The position numbers and the translations under genes are program-made. Of a stretch of DNA of 43,741 nucleotides, positions 18,120 through 26,332 are shown in pieces. A model generated the notes under the pieces. That model worked only from the letters and a program-made list of their open reading frames with translations, was not told the origin of the DNA and searched no databases. The stretch is from NCBI RefSeq assembly GCF_004348685.1, contig NZ_SMKO01000070.1:1-43741 (forward strand), in the 5' to 3' direction. Within the stretch, counting starts at the first letter, position 1, and each line of letters begins with the position of its first letter. The stretch is from Nonomuraea deserti (GTDB lineage: Bacteria; Actinomycetota; Actinomycetes; Streptosporangiales; Streptosporangiaceae).

Positions 18120-18872
18120 GTGCGACACGATCATGAAGGCCGGCGCGTCAGCCGGCGGCGGCTGATCGCCGGTGTCAGCTCGCTCGGGCTCGGCGGCCTG
18201 CTGTCCGCCTCCGGCGCCAGGGCCGGCACGGTCACCACGGATCTCTCCTCGCTGCTCGCCGGCGCCGGCACGTGCCGCCTGACGCCGAGCGCGACACAGG
18301 GACCCTTCTACTTCGACGCCGGCAAGATCCGCAGCGACATCCGCGAGGGCAAGCCGGGCGTGCGGCTGCGGCTGGGCATCAGGATCCAGGACAGCGCGAC
18401 GTGCCGGCCGGTGCGCGACGCCGTGGTGGAGATCTGGCACTGCGACGCCGCCGGGTTGTACTCGGGGGCCGAGAAGGAGTCGAAGGGCGGCAGCCTCGGC
18501 AAGCCGCTCATGACCGATATGACGCCCACGGACGACAAGCGTTACCTGCGGGGCGCCCAGGTCACCAACCCCGACGGCATCGTGCAGTTCACCACGATCT
18601 GGCCGGGCTGGTACCCCGGCCGCACCGTGCACATCCACGTCATGGTCCACGCCAGCGACAGGCGCGTGCTGTGCACGCAGCTGATGTTCGACGAGGCGCT
18701 CAACGCCGAGGTCCTGGCGAGGCCCCCGTACTCCGCCAACCCGGGGCGCGACACGGTCAACGAGAAGGACGAGGACTACCGCGACGGCATGCTCATGACC
18801 GCCGTGGAGGACGGCGACGGCTACCTGGGTGCGATCGTCCTGTCGGCCGACCCCGACCGGGACGGCCGCTAG
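18120..18872 (+). CDS. Tat-exported intradiol dioxygenase-like protein
   Basis: The 250-residue product starts at the GTG at 18120, six bases after AAGGA, giving a twin-arginine signal SRRRLIAG followed by a hydrophobic stretch. The body has TQGPFYFD, VEIWHCDAAGLYSG and WPGWYPGRTVHIHV. These supply the Tyr, Tyr and His-x-His ligands of the Fe(III) site in catechol/protocatechuate dioxygenases. Family members cleave catechol rings between the hydroxyls. The exported actinobacterial branch has few characterised members, so the substrate is unknown. Its TAG stop interlocks with that of the opposite-strand ribosomal protection gene. Confidence 0.87.
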   Translation: MRHDHEGRRVSRRRLIAGVSSLGLGGLLSASGARAGTVTTDLSSLLAGAGTCRLTPSATQGPFYFDAGKIRSDIREGKPGVRLRLGIRIQDSATCRPVRDAVVEIWHCDAAGLYSGAEKESKGGSLGKPLMTDMTPTDDKRYLRGAQVTNPDGIVQFTTIWPGWYPGRTVHIHVMVHASDRRVLCTQLMFDEALNAEVLARPPYSANPGRDTVNEKDEDYRDGMLMTAVEDGDGYLGAIVLSADPDRDGR

Positions 18873-20857
18873 ACCCGCCGGACGACGCGCAGCAGGTACT
18901 CCTTCCTGTTGAGCGGGTTGTGGTCGGTGCGCGGGCGCTCGGGAACGGGCCCGCGTACGGGCTGGTAGCGGTCGAAGTCGCACTCCAGCACGCCCTCGCC
19001 CCGCGTCAGCCCCGGCAGCTGCTGCTCCAGGGCGTGCACGCCGGCCACCGGGATGTCGCCCGCCAGCAGGCCGGGGAACTGGGCGCGCGGCACGGCACCC
19101 AGCCGGGCCAGCACGGGCAGCACCTGACCGGCGGTGTCGGCGGGCAGGTCGATGCGGAAGCTCTGCATCGGCTCCTCCACCATGGTGCCGGCCTGCGCCA
19201 GCGCGCTCATCAGGACCAGCGGCGTGAGGTGGCGGAAGTCTCCCGCGGTGCTCGACATGCTCTTGTCGAAACCTCCTCCCATGTGGCTTTGCCTGGCCAG
19301 GTAGCCGGAATGGGTGAGCGTGACCACGCAGTCGACGACCTGCCAGCCGCGCAGGCCCTCCCGGAGCGTCTCGTGCACGGTCTCCTCGATCGTCCTCATG
19401 AACGCGTACGGCAGCGATCCCAGCTCCACCTCCAGCCGGAACTCGACCCCGCCGCCGCGCGGGCCCGGCTCGACGCGCAGCCCGACGGTGGCGAGGAACG
19501 GGTTGAGCTCCTTGCCGATCGCCTCGACCGCGGCTCCCGTGCCGATCGGCCGCTCGACGCAGATCGTGGTCGTCTCCCTGAAGGTGACGTCGATGCCGTA
19601 GTCGTCGCGCAGCGTGGCCTGGATGACCTCCTTCTGCACCTCGCCGTAGAGGGAGACCGACACCTCCTGGCGCACGTCGTCCTGGCGCAGGGCGATCAGC
19701 GGGTCCTGCTCGGCGAGCTGGGCGAGGGCCAGATGGAGCGCGCCCCGGTCGCCGGGCCGGACCGGCGTCACCACCGACTCCAGCGCCGGCGGCGCGAAAT
19801 GGCCCTGCGTCTCGGCCTTGCGCGGCAGGCCGATCGTGTCGCCGATCCGGACGTCGGCCAGCCCCCACAACCGGGCGATGCGGCCCGCGCCCACCTCAGG
19901 ACCCTGCGCCGCCGTGCCCCGGTCGAAGACGCTGATCGCGGTGACCTTCCCCTGGCGGGGCGCGCCGAACTCCCCCTCGCGGGCGAAGCTCAGCCGGTCG
20001 CGGGTGCGGATCGTGCCGGAGAACATGCGCACGTAGGCGATCTTCTCTCCCGCCGGGCCGCGTTCGACCTTGAAGACCGTGCCGGACAGCGGGCCCTCGG
20101 GGTCGCCCTCGGCGGCCGGGAGCAGCTCCTCGATGCCGGCGATCAGCGCGTCGACGCCCGCCCCGGTGATCGCCGAGCCCGAGAACACCGGGTGCGCCAG
20201 CGCCTGCCCGGTCTGGGCGGCGAGCTCGGCGCGGAGCCTGGCGTACGAGACGGAGCCCTCGTCGTGCACGTACGCGGCCAGCAGCGCCTCGCTCTGGTCC
20301 GCGAGCACGTCGAGCAGGCGGCCCGCGAAGCCCGGCTCGTCGCCGAACGGCGTGAAGGACGCGTCGGCCGTGCCGTGACCGGCGGCCGACCCCATGGAGG
20401 CGACGGCCGGGGAGAGCTTCTCGGCGAGCTCGCCGAACACGCGGCCGGGGTCGGCGCCCCGGCGGTCGATCTTGTTGATGAAGATCAGCGTGGGTATGCC
20501 GAGCCGGCGCAGCGTGCGCATGAGCACGCGGGTCTGCGGCTGCACGCCCTCCACGGCCGAGACGACCAGGACCGCGCCGTCGAGCACGCTCAGCACGCGC
20601 TCCACCTCGGCGATGAAGTCGGGGTGGCCGGGCGTGTCGATGAGGTTGACCGTGGTGTCTCCGACGACGAACGAGACCACCGCGGACTTGATCGTGATGC
20701 CGCGCTGCCGCTCGAGGGCCAGGGAGTCGGTCTGGGTGTTTCCGTCATCGACGCGGCCGATCTCGTCGATGACGCCGGCGGCGTGCAGCAGCCGCTCGGT
20801 CAGGCTGGTCTTACCGGCGTCTACATGCGCGAGGATTCCGAGGTTGAGGATACGCAC
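18869..20857 (-). CDS. Tet(M)/Otr(A)-type ribosomal protection protein
   Basis: The 662-residue EF-G-like GTPase has G1 AHVDAGKTSL, the G2 region RQRGITIKSA, G3 DTPGHPDF and G4 NKID, and is close to the usual length of the tetracycline ribosomal protection family (about 640-660). The C-terminal part (LTHSGYLARQSHMGGGFDKS) resembles domain IV-V of that family. In established members GTP hydrolysis dislodges tetracycline from the 30S subunit; here the drug is inferred. The GTG at 20857 follows AAGGA by 11 bases. An out-of-frame leader ORF with a strong ribosome site overlaps its start, and a palindromic operator lies 140 bases upstream, shared with a TetR gene. Confidence 0.87.
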   Translation of the reverse strand: MRILNLGILAHVDAGKTSLTERLLHAAGVIDEIGRVDDGNTQTDSLALERQRGITIKSAVVSFVVGDTTVNLIDTPGHPDFIAEVERVLSVLDGAVLVVSAVEGVQPQTRVLMRTLRRLGIPTLIFINKIDRRGADPGRVFGELAEKLSPAVASMGSAAGHGTADASFTPFGDEPGFAGRLLDVLADQSEALLAAYVHDEGSVSYARLRAELAAQTGQALAHPVFSGSAITGAGVDALIAGIEELLPAAEGDPEGPLSGTVFKVERGPAGEKIAYVRMFSGTIRTRDRLSFAREGEFGAPRQGKVTAISVFDRGTAAQGPEVGAGRIARLWGLADVRIGDTIGLPRKAETQGHFAPPALESVVTPVRPGDRGALHLALAQLAEQDPLIALRQDDVRQEVSVSLYGEVQKEVIQATLRDDYGIDVTFRETTTICVERPIGTGAAVEAIGKELNPFLATVGLRVEPGPRGGGVEFRLEVELGSLPYAFMRTIEETVHETLREGLRGWQVVDCVVTLTHSGYLARQSHMGGGFDKSMSSTAGDFRHLTPLVLMSALAQAGTMVEEPMQSFRIDLPADTAGQVLPVLARLGAVPRAQFPGLLAGDIPVAGVHALEQQLPGLTRGEGVLECDFDRYQPVRGPVPERPRTDHNPLNRKEYLLRVVRRV

Positions 20858-20921
20858 CGAACGTCATGTCCTTCATCGAGATGGATCTTCCTTCCTGGGT
20901 GGACATGACCGGTGCTCGCAT
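20811..20921 (-). CDS. Candidate 36-codon leader ORF overlapping the ribosomal protection gene
   Basis: On the minus strand GAGGAG (20934-20929) lies seven bases before an ATG at 20921. The frame runs 36 codons (starting MRAPVMSTQEGRSISMKDMT) and ends at a TAA at 20813-20811, about 45 bases inside the downstream gene in another frame. The ribosome site is better than that of the main gene. It could be a leader for translational or drug-sensing attenuation, or chance. Confidence 0.4.
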   Translation of the reverse strand: MRAPVMSTQEGRSISMKDMTFGAYPQPRNPRACRRR

Positions 20922-20995
20922 GGTGGTGCTCCTCTGATCGTTCGGCTGGGGTCAGCACACCAGAGCCGCGACCGGCGGCGCAAACGAATTTCCTC

Positions 20996-21050
20996 CTGGA
21001 CGTACGACCTGGGTGTACGATTTGGGCAAATGCCCAAGTCGTACGTCCAG
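20996..21050. promoter_or_regulatory. Nested palindromic operator in the TetR / ribosomal protection divergon
   Basis: CTGGACGTACGAC (20996-21008) and GTCGTACGTCCAG (21038-21050) are perfect 13-base inverted repeats. Inside, TTGGGC-AAAT-GCCCAA (21022-21037) is a perfect palindrome that extends to GTACGATTTGGGC / GCCCAAGTCGTAC with one mismatch. So three half-sites of the form GTACGAnnTGGG share one inverted partner. The array ends 11 bases before the TetR ATG and sits between two divergent promoters, as expected for an autoregulatory TetR operator. Confidence 0.75.
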
Positions 21051-21061
21051 AAAGGTCGTTG

Positions 21062-21643
21062 ATGGCCTCAACCTCAGCGGAACGCGGCAGAGCCACCCGG
21101 CAGCGGCTGCTCGACGCGGCCGTCACGCTCGTGCCCGAGGTCGGGTGGGGCGGCGTCACCACCCGGCTGGTCGCCGAGCGGGCCGGGGTGGCTCCCGGCG
21201 TCGTCCACTACCACTTCGCCTCCGTGACGGATCTGCTCGTCGCGGCCGGGCTCGCCTTCACCGGCGGGCTGCTCGACTCCCTCGCCGACGAGCTTCGCGC
21301 CCGCCCCCGGATCGGCGAGGCAGTCGACTGGCTGCTCGGCGAGCTGTCGCGCTACGGCGGCACGGACCCCGCCTCGCTGCTGGTCGTGGAGATGTTCCTG
21401 GCGTCCACGCGGCTTCCCGAGCTGCGCGAGAGGCTGGCCGGGCAGATCGCCGCGTTCCGCTCCCACGTCGCTGCGTGGCTGGCCGAGACGGGCTATCAGG
21501 GCGACGCCCCGACCGCGGCCGCGATGCTGGCCGCGGCGCTGGACGGCGTCATCCTCCACCGCTCGCTCGACCCCGACCTCGATGTGGCGGCGATGGCGGG
21601 GCCGCTGCGGTCCATGCTGGGCATTCCGGAGGAACCATCGTGA
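21062..21643 (+). CDS. TetR-family regulator of the FAD monooxygenase / ribosomal protection divergon
   Basis: The 193-residue protein has a helix-turn-helix at about 10-55 (RQRLLDAAVTLVPEVGWGGV, then TTRLVAERAGVAPGVVHYHF) and a C-terminal helical ligand domain. The ATG at 21062 follows AAAGG at 21051-21055. It is chosen over an in-frame start at 20912, which would place coding sequence through the operator. Its stop overlaps the GTG of the monooxygenase (GTGA), so they are coupled. It most likely represses its own operon, and perhaps the divergent ribosomal protection gene, through the palindrome just upstream. Confidence 0.87.
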   Translation: MASTSAERGRATRQRLLDAAVTLVPEVGWGGVTTRLVAERAGVAPGVVHYHFASVTDLLVAAGLAFTGGLLDSLADELRARPRIGEAVDWLLGELSRYGGTDPASLLVVEMFLASTRLPELRERLAGQIAAFRSHVAAWLAETGYQGDAPTAAAMLAAALDGVILHRSLDPDLDVAAMAGPLRSMLGIPEEPS

Positions 21644-22815
21644 AGGCACTCATCTGCGGAGCCGGCATCGCCGGGCTGACCCTGGCCTGGCACCTCGAAC
21701 GCGCCGGCTGGGAGGTGGAGCTCGTCGAGCGCGCGGCGGCGTTCCGCGACGGCGGCTACATGATCGACTTCTACGGCCCCGGCTATCAGGTGGCCAGGCG
21801 GATGGGGCTGCTGCCCCGGCTGCTCGACGTCCGCTACCCGGTCGTCGAGGTCGGCTACGTCGACCGCCGCGGGCGCCGGACCAGCGGCCTGACGTTGCCC
21901 TCCGGCCTGGAGGACATCATGAGCCTGCTCCGCGGCGACCTCGCACGGGTGATCGCCGATGAGGTGCGCGCCCCCATCACGTACGGTGCCGGTGTCGAGT
22001 CGTTCGACCAGCACGCCGAGGGGGTGTCGATACGGCTGACGGACGGCACGTCACGCGAGGCCGACCTGCTCGTGGGGGCCGACGGCGCCCGTTCGCGGGT
22101 GCGCGAGCTCGCCTTCGGCGACGTGGCGCCGCGCTTCCTCGGGCACCACGTGGCCGCCTTCACCCTGCGTGACGCGCGGCTCAGCGAGCAGATCGGCACG
22201 CGCTACCAGATGCTCACCGAGCCCGGTGTGATGGCCGGCGCGTACGCGCTGCGCGACGACCGGCTGTCGCTGCTGCTGCTGCGCCGTGAGCCCGATCCGG
22301 CGCTGCCAGGGGATCCCGTGGCCGCGCTGCGCCGCGGTTTCGGCGAGCGCGGCTGGATCCTGCCAGAAGTGCTGGCCCGCTGTCCCGGCCCGCCCGAGCT
22401 CTACTACGACCTGGTGACGCAGGTCGAGATGGAGCGCTGGCACGCGGGGCGGGTCGCGCTCGTGGGCGACGCCTGCCAAGCGGTGTCGCTGTTCGCCGGG
22501 CAGGGGGCGTCGATGGCCATGGCGGGGGCGTGGATCCTGGCCGACGAGCTCACCGCGGACGGCGACCTGCCCGGCGCGCTCATTCGCTACCAGGAGCGCA
22601 TGGCGCCGAGCATCGCCGAGGTCCAGCGCTTCGGACGGCGGTTCATCCAGTGGATGGCCCCGTCCCACCGGTGGCGGATCGCCGCTCGCGACGTGATGCT
22701 CCGGCTGGCCGCCCTGCCGGGAGTCGATCGCCTGTTCGTCAACTCGCTCAGCCCGGGCGGCCACCGCGTGATCAGCGGCCGCTCGCACGTCCTCGAGAGC
22801 GTGCGCGAGGACTGA
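21640..22815 (+). CDS. FAD-dependent monooxygenase (PHBH/TetX-like)
   Basis: The 391-residue flavoprotein has an N-terminal ALICGAGIAGLTLAWHLERA (GxGxxG), the DG motif LLVGADGARSRVREL and the GD motif RVALVGDACQAVSLFAGQGA, the three marks of class A flavin monooxygenases. Such enzymes use NAD(P)H and O2 to hydroxylate aromatic or polyketide substrates; TetX and Rox members inactivate tetracyclines and rifamycins. The length suits TetX-like enzymes better than Rox. GTG 21640 follows GGAGGAA. Lying beside a ribosomal protection gene, it is a candidate drug-modifying enzyme, but most family members act on other substrates. Confidence 0.85.
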   Translation: MKALICGAGIAGLTLAWHLERAGWEVELVERAAAFRDGGYMIDFYGPGYQVARRMGLLPRLLDVRYPVVEVGYVDRRGRRTSGLTLPSGLEDIMSLLRGDLARVIADEVRAPITYGAGVESFDQHAEGVSIRLTDGTSREADLLVGADGARSRVRELAFGDVAPRFLGHHVAAFTLRDARLSEQIGTRYQMLTEPGVMAGAYALRDDRLSLLLLRREPDPALPGDPVAALRRGFGERGWILPEVLARCPGPPELYYDLVTQVEMERWHAGRVALVGDACQAVSLFAGQGASMAMAGAWILADELTADGDLPGALIRYQERMAPSIAEVQRFGRRFIQWMAPSHRWRIAARDVMLRLAALPGVDRLFVNSLSPGGHRVISGRSHVLESVRED

Positions 22816-22845
22816 CCACCCGAGCACGACACGCTCAGGACGCCT

Positions 22846-23007
22846 TCACGCCGCGGAGTCGGCCTCGTCCTCCTCGTCACTCTCGCCGTGCCGCCGCACG
22901 GCCCGGTCGAGCTCCTGCTTGGCGATCCTGAAGCGGGCGCAGCGCGCTTCCAGCTCGCGTTCGTCGTCTGGGTTCGGTTGGTCGATCATGTCGAACGACG
23001 TGATCAC
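22846..23007 (-). CDS. Small acidic protein coupled to the PEP-synthase-like gene
   Basis: A 53-residue frame starts at GTG 23007, overlapping the TGA of the upstream gene (GTGTGA), or at ATG 22989. It ends at 22846. The central segment (ERELEARCARFRIAKQELDR) looks helical and the tail is very acidic (GESDEEDEADSAA). The stop-start overlap and charged helical composition support a real gene. Function not recognised. Confidence 0.5.
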   Translation of the reverse strand: MITSFDMIDQPNPDDERELEARCARFRIAKQELDRAVRRHGESDEEDEADSAA

Positions 23008-25535
23008 ACCTCACCCTCGGGCGCGACCGCATTGGCGGAGTCTTGTGACTCCAGCGACTCGACCGTGCCCCGCTCGCCGTCGACCCTGATGCGGTCGCCG
23101 TCGCGCAGCCGCATGGTGGCGTTGCCGGTGCCGACCACGGCCGGGATGCCGAGCTCGCGGGCGACGATCGAGGCGTGCGACAGCGGCGCCCCCAGGTCGG
23201 TCACCACGGCGGCGGCCCGCGGGAACATCGGCGTCCAGCCCACGTTCGTCAGCGTCGTGACCAGGATCTCGCCCGGCTTGAGCCGCTCGCCCTCCTCGGG
23301 ACCCGAGAGCACGCGGGCGACGCCCTCGACCACGCCGGGCGCGCCGGGGAAGCCGGTCACGGTGTCGCTCACGGTGACGGAGGATCCGCGCGCGTCGTGG
23401 AGGTCGCCCCGGCGGCCGGGGTCGGCGGCCCAGCGCACCGGGTCGAAGTGGCCGACGATCAGCGCCGGGTAGGGCGGCAGCGCGGCGTACCGCTCGTAGG
23501 TGGCCCGCCGCACCGGCACCCGCTCCAGCGCCGCCGGGTCGCCGCGCAGCAGGGCGAGCAGTTCCTCCAGGTGCAGGAAGAACACGTCGTCGCCGTGGCC
23601 GGTCAGCTCCCCCGCGCGTACGGCGAAGGCCCGCAGCGCCCAGAAGGCCCTGATGTTCTCGGAACGGGTCGCCTCGCGGTCGCGCACCACAGCGCTCCAC
23701 CGCTGGACCCGGGCGCGCATCCTGGCCTCCTTGCGGGGATAACGCTCGGCGAAGCGCGCCCACGCCTCCTCCCTGGCCTTGGCCTGCCGGGTGAGCAGCG
23801 CCTCCGTGTCGTCCCGCAGGTCGCTCAGCCCCGCGAGCTGGGCGTCGATCCAGGCGGGGTCCTCGCCGGGGCGGGGGATCGACACCTCGAACTCGTGGGC
23901 GCCGCGATGCCCGTACGTGCGGGCGAACTCGTCTCTGGTGATCTCTCCCCTGGCCAGCCTGGTCAGCCCCATCACCGGGCCCAGGCTGGCCAGCTCGCCA
24001 CCGCTGTTGACCCCGGTCAGCATGGCTTCCGCGTCGATCTCGCCCATCAGCCGGCGCAGGCGGTCGCGGGTGAAGACCAGGGTCGTGCCGCCCTGGCGGC
24101 CGGCCGCCTCCAGCATGCTGCAGGCGGTGACCGTGTGCTCCAGGATCTCCGTGTCCCACAGGGCGGCCAGCTCGGCGGCGGAGCCGGTGGCGGCGATCCT
24201 GTCCCGCAGGTCCTCGCAGCGCTGCCGGGAGGTGGCCAGGAACGCGCGCATGCCCTTGAGGTTCGTACGCACGCGGCGGCGGATGTGCACGGCCATGGGC
24301 AGCACGCGCTTGAGGATCTCCCACCGGGATACCTTCACCAGCGGCACGTCGAGACCGGGCGGGACCTTGCCGAAGACCTGCTCGACCGCGCTGAGCCGGC
24401 TCTTCATGCCCATGGCCGCGGCGATGGAGTGGACGACGCTCAGGTTCATGTAGAACCGGCCGCCGATGTTGCCGACCAGGTCGAAGCCGGGCAGGGTCGA
24501 GGCGGACATCGCCTCGGCGATGAACAGCCGCACGAACGACCACGTCAGCGGCGTCATCACGTCGGGAATGGCCTCGCCCAGGTTGCCGCCGGTCCACAGG
24601 TAGTCGCCCTTGAGGCTGTCGTTCCACTCCTCGACCTCGGCTGCGAGGCCGGTGATCGGGCGGGCCTGCACGATGGCGAACGCGCCGTCGTGTGAGGCCC
24701 ACTCGACGTCCATCGGCGTGCCGTAGAGCGCCTGGATCCGTGCGCCGAGGCCGGCCAGCTCCACGGCCCGCGCGTCGTCGAGCACGGCCTTGCCGCGCAG
24801 GTCGGCGGGCACGGGCCGCTCTTCGGTGCCCGTGGTGGTGCGGACGGTCATCACGGTCTTGTCGGCGGTCCGCGACTGGACGACCGCTCCGCCGGACACC
24901 ACCACCGTGTCGGGGGTGACCTGCCCGCCGACGACCGCCTCGCCCAGCCCCCACGAGGCGTTGATCACGGTCTCGTCGCGGGCGCCGGTGACCGGGTCGG
25001 CGGTGAACATGACGCCGGCCGCGTCCGCGTCGACCAGTTCCTGCACCACCACGGCCAGCGCCACGTCGTCGTGGGGGACGCCGTTCTGGTCGCGGTAGGC
25101 GACGGCCCGCGGGTTCCACAGCGAGGCCCAGCAGCGCTTGACCGCGTCGAGCAGGGCGTCGCCCCGGATGTTGAGGTAGGTGTCCTGCTGCCCGGCGAAC
25201 GACATGCCGGGCAGGTCCTCGGCCGTGGCCGAGGAGCGGACGGCGACGGGCACGTCGCCGCCGAGCGCCGCGTACGCGTGGCGGATCTCGTCGGCGATCC
25301 CCGGGGGGATGTCGTGCTCGGCGAACATCCGCGCGATCACGGCGGGGTCGGCCGAGGACGCCCTGAGGATCTCGTCACGGAACTCCGCCACGAACGCGCG
25401 GTAGGCGTCGGTCGTGACGTGGAACCCGCCGGGGACGGGCAGCCCCGCCCTGGCCAGCCGCGCCAGTGAGGCGCCCTTGCCGCCCGCGGTCGCCAGGTCG
25501 GCGGCGGCGTCGTCGAGGGGGATCACGGCCTTCAT
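23004..25535 (-). CDS. PEP-synthase / rifampin-phosphotransferase-like enzyme
   Basis: The 843-residue protein has an N-terminal ATP-grasp domain (GGKGASLARLARAGLPVPGG, then VAVRSSATAEDLPGMSFAGQ). A long central region follows (TYGHRGAHEFEVS), then a C-terminal swivelling phospho-histidine domain (GAPLSHASIVARELGIPAVV, catalytic His about residue 780). PEP synthases and rifampin phosphotransferases share this order; length and the GHRG central motif are closer to the latter, but I see no decisive residue. It transfers a phosphate from ATP via His to pyruvate or a drug hydroxyl. It is coupled to an upstream TetR gene (ATGA at 25532-25535) and a small downstream gene, which argues for inducible expression rather than housekeeping metabolism. 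Confidence 0.8.
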   Translation of the reverse strand: MKAVIPLDDAAADLATAGGKGASLARLARAGLPVPGGFHVTTDAYRAFVAEFRDEILRASSADPAVIARMFAEHDIPPGIADEIRHAYAALGGDVPVAVRSSATAEDLPGMSFAGQQDTYLNIRGDALLDAVKRCWASLWNPRAVAYRDQNGVPHDDVALAVVVQELVDADAAGVMFTADPVTGARDETVINASWGLGEAVVGGQVTPDTVVVSGGAVVQSRTADKTVMTVRTTTGTEERPVPADLRGKAVLDDARAVELAGLGARIQALYGTPMDVEWASHDGAFAIVQARPITGLAAEVEEWNDSLKGDYLWTGGNLGEAIPDVMTPLTWSFVRLFIAEAMSASTLPGFDLVGNIGGRFYMNLSVVHSIAAAMGMKSRLSAVEQVFGKVPPGLDVPLVKVSRWEILKRVLPMAVHIRRRVRTNLKGMRAFLATSRQRCEDLRDRIAATGSAAELAALWDTEILEHTVTACSMLEAAGRQGGTTLVFTRDRLRRLMGEIDAEAMLTGVNSGGELASLGPVMGLTRLARGEITRDEFARTYGHRGAHEFEVSIPRPGEDPAWIDAQLAGLSDLRDDTEALLTRQAKAREEAWARFAERYPRKEARMRARVQRWSAVVRDREATRSENIRAFWALRAFAVRAGELTGHGDDVFFLHLEELLALLRGDPAALERVPVRRATYERYAALPPYPALIVGHFDPVRWAADPGRRGDLHDARGSSVTVSDTVTGFPGAPGVVEGVARVLSGPEEGERLKPGEILVTTLTNVGWTPMFPRAAAVVTDLGAPLSHASIVARELGIPAVVGTGNATMRLRDGDRIRVDGERGTVESLESQDSANAVAPEGEV

Positions 25536-26266
25536 CGCGCGCTCCCAGCGGTGCTGTCGTAGCCGTTCATGGAGGCCGCCAGCTTCGTCTCCCCGATCTC
25601 GGTGACGGCGCCGAGGTATTCGAGCGTGGCCCGCGCCACGGCTTCCGCGTCGTCGTCGGAGAGCGGGCGGCCGGTGCTCATGGTGCGCTCGATGGTGTCG
25701 GCCACGAGGTCCGCGACCCGGTCGTCGGAGGGCCGGGGCCCTCCTTGCATGCCTTCGGGCATGAAGAGGAACCCGTAGAGGATGGCGCCGACCACCATGG
25801 CGTGGTCTCCCGGTTCCTCGCGTACGGCGCCACGCTTGATCAGCTCGGCCAGGTAGGAGTCCTGGGCCGGGAACAGCTCCGGCGTGCTCGTGCCGCGCAG
25901 TTTCTGGCGGGTCAGTTTGCCGAGCACCTCGGAGTCGTCACCCAGCAGCGCGTGGAGCAGGGGCCGGCGCAGCAGCTCGCGGGCGAACGCGCCGTAGAGC
26001 GCGCTGAGCGTGGCGGGCTCGCTGCGGCGCACGCCGTCCAGCATGAGGACCCGCTCGCGGCGCAGCAGCGCGGTGAACAGCTCGTCGCGGGTCTTCCAGT
26101 GCAGGTAGATGGTGCCCTTGGCGACGCCGGCGCGCTTGGCCACGTCGTCGATCGTGGTCTTGTCGTAGCCCCACCGCAGGACCAGCTCGGTTGCGGCGTC
26201 GAGGATCCGGTGCGCCCGCTCCCGCTGGCGCGCCGGATCCTGTGGCGGCCGTCCTGCCTTGACCAT
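25532..26266 (-). CDS. TetR-family regulator coupled to the PEP-synthase-like gene
   Basis: The 244-residue protein has a helix-turn-helix at about 20-65 (ILDAATELVLRWGYDKTTID, then AKRAGVAKGTIYLHWKTRDE) and a long helical sensor domain. The ATG at 26266 follows GGGGTGAG; an in-frame GTG lies at 26275. The stop overlaps the start of the following enzyme gene. It probably represses its own operon from the AT-rich promoter at 26284-26317. The inducer is unknown. Confidence 0.87.
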   Translation of the reverse strand: MVKAGRPPQDPARQRERAHRILDAATELVLRWGYDKTTIDDVAKRAGVAKGTIYLHWKTRDELFTALLRRERVLMLDGVRRSEPATLSALYGAFARELLRRPLLHALLGDDSEVLGKLTRQKLRGTSTPELFPAQDSYLAELIKRGAVREEPGDHAMVVGAILYGFLFMPEGMQGGPRPSDDRVADLVADTIERTMSTGRPLSDDDAEAVARATLEYLGAVTEIGETKLAASMNGYDSTAGSAR

Positions 26267-26283
26267 GGATCTCACCCCGTTTG

Positions 26284-26317
26284 TTTGACTAGATGAGATT
26301 AATTGGTCATTAAATTA
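26284..26317. promoter_or_regulatory. AT-rich promoter/operator of the second TetR operon
   Basis: In a very GC-rich region this stretch is AT-rich. It contains TTAAT-TGGTC-ATTAA (26299-26313), spaced TGAC / GTCA arms (26286-26309) and, on the minus strand, TAATTT (26317-26312) as a possible -10. Confidence 0.45.
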
Positions 26318-26332
26318 GGCGCAAGCTCGCGG

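Noticed and set aside
20912..21061. 50-codon upstream extension of the TetR gene
   Set aside because: It would run through the palindromic operator; AAAGG before ATG 21062 gives a standard TetR N-terminus.
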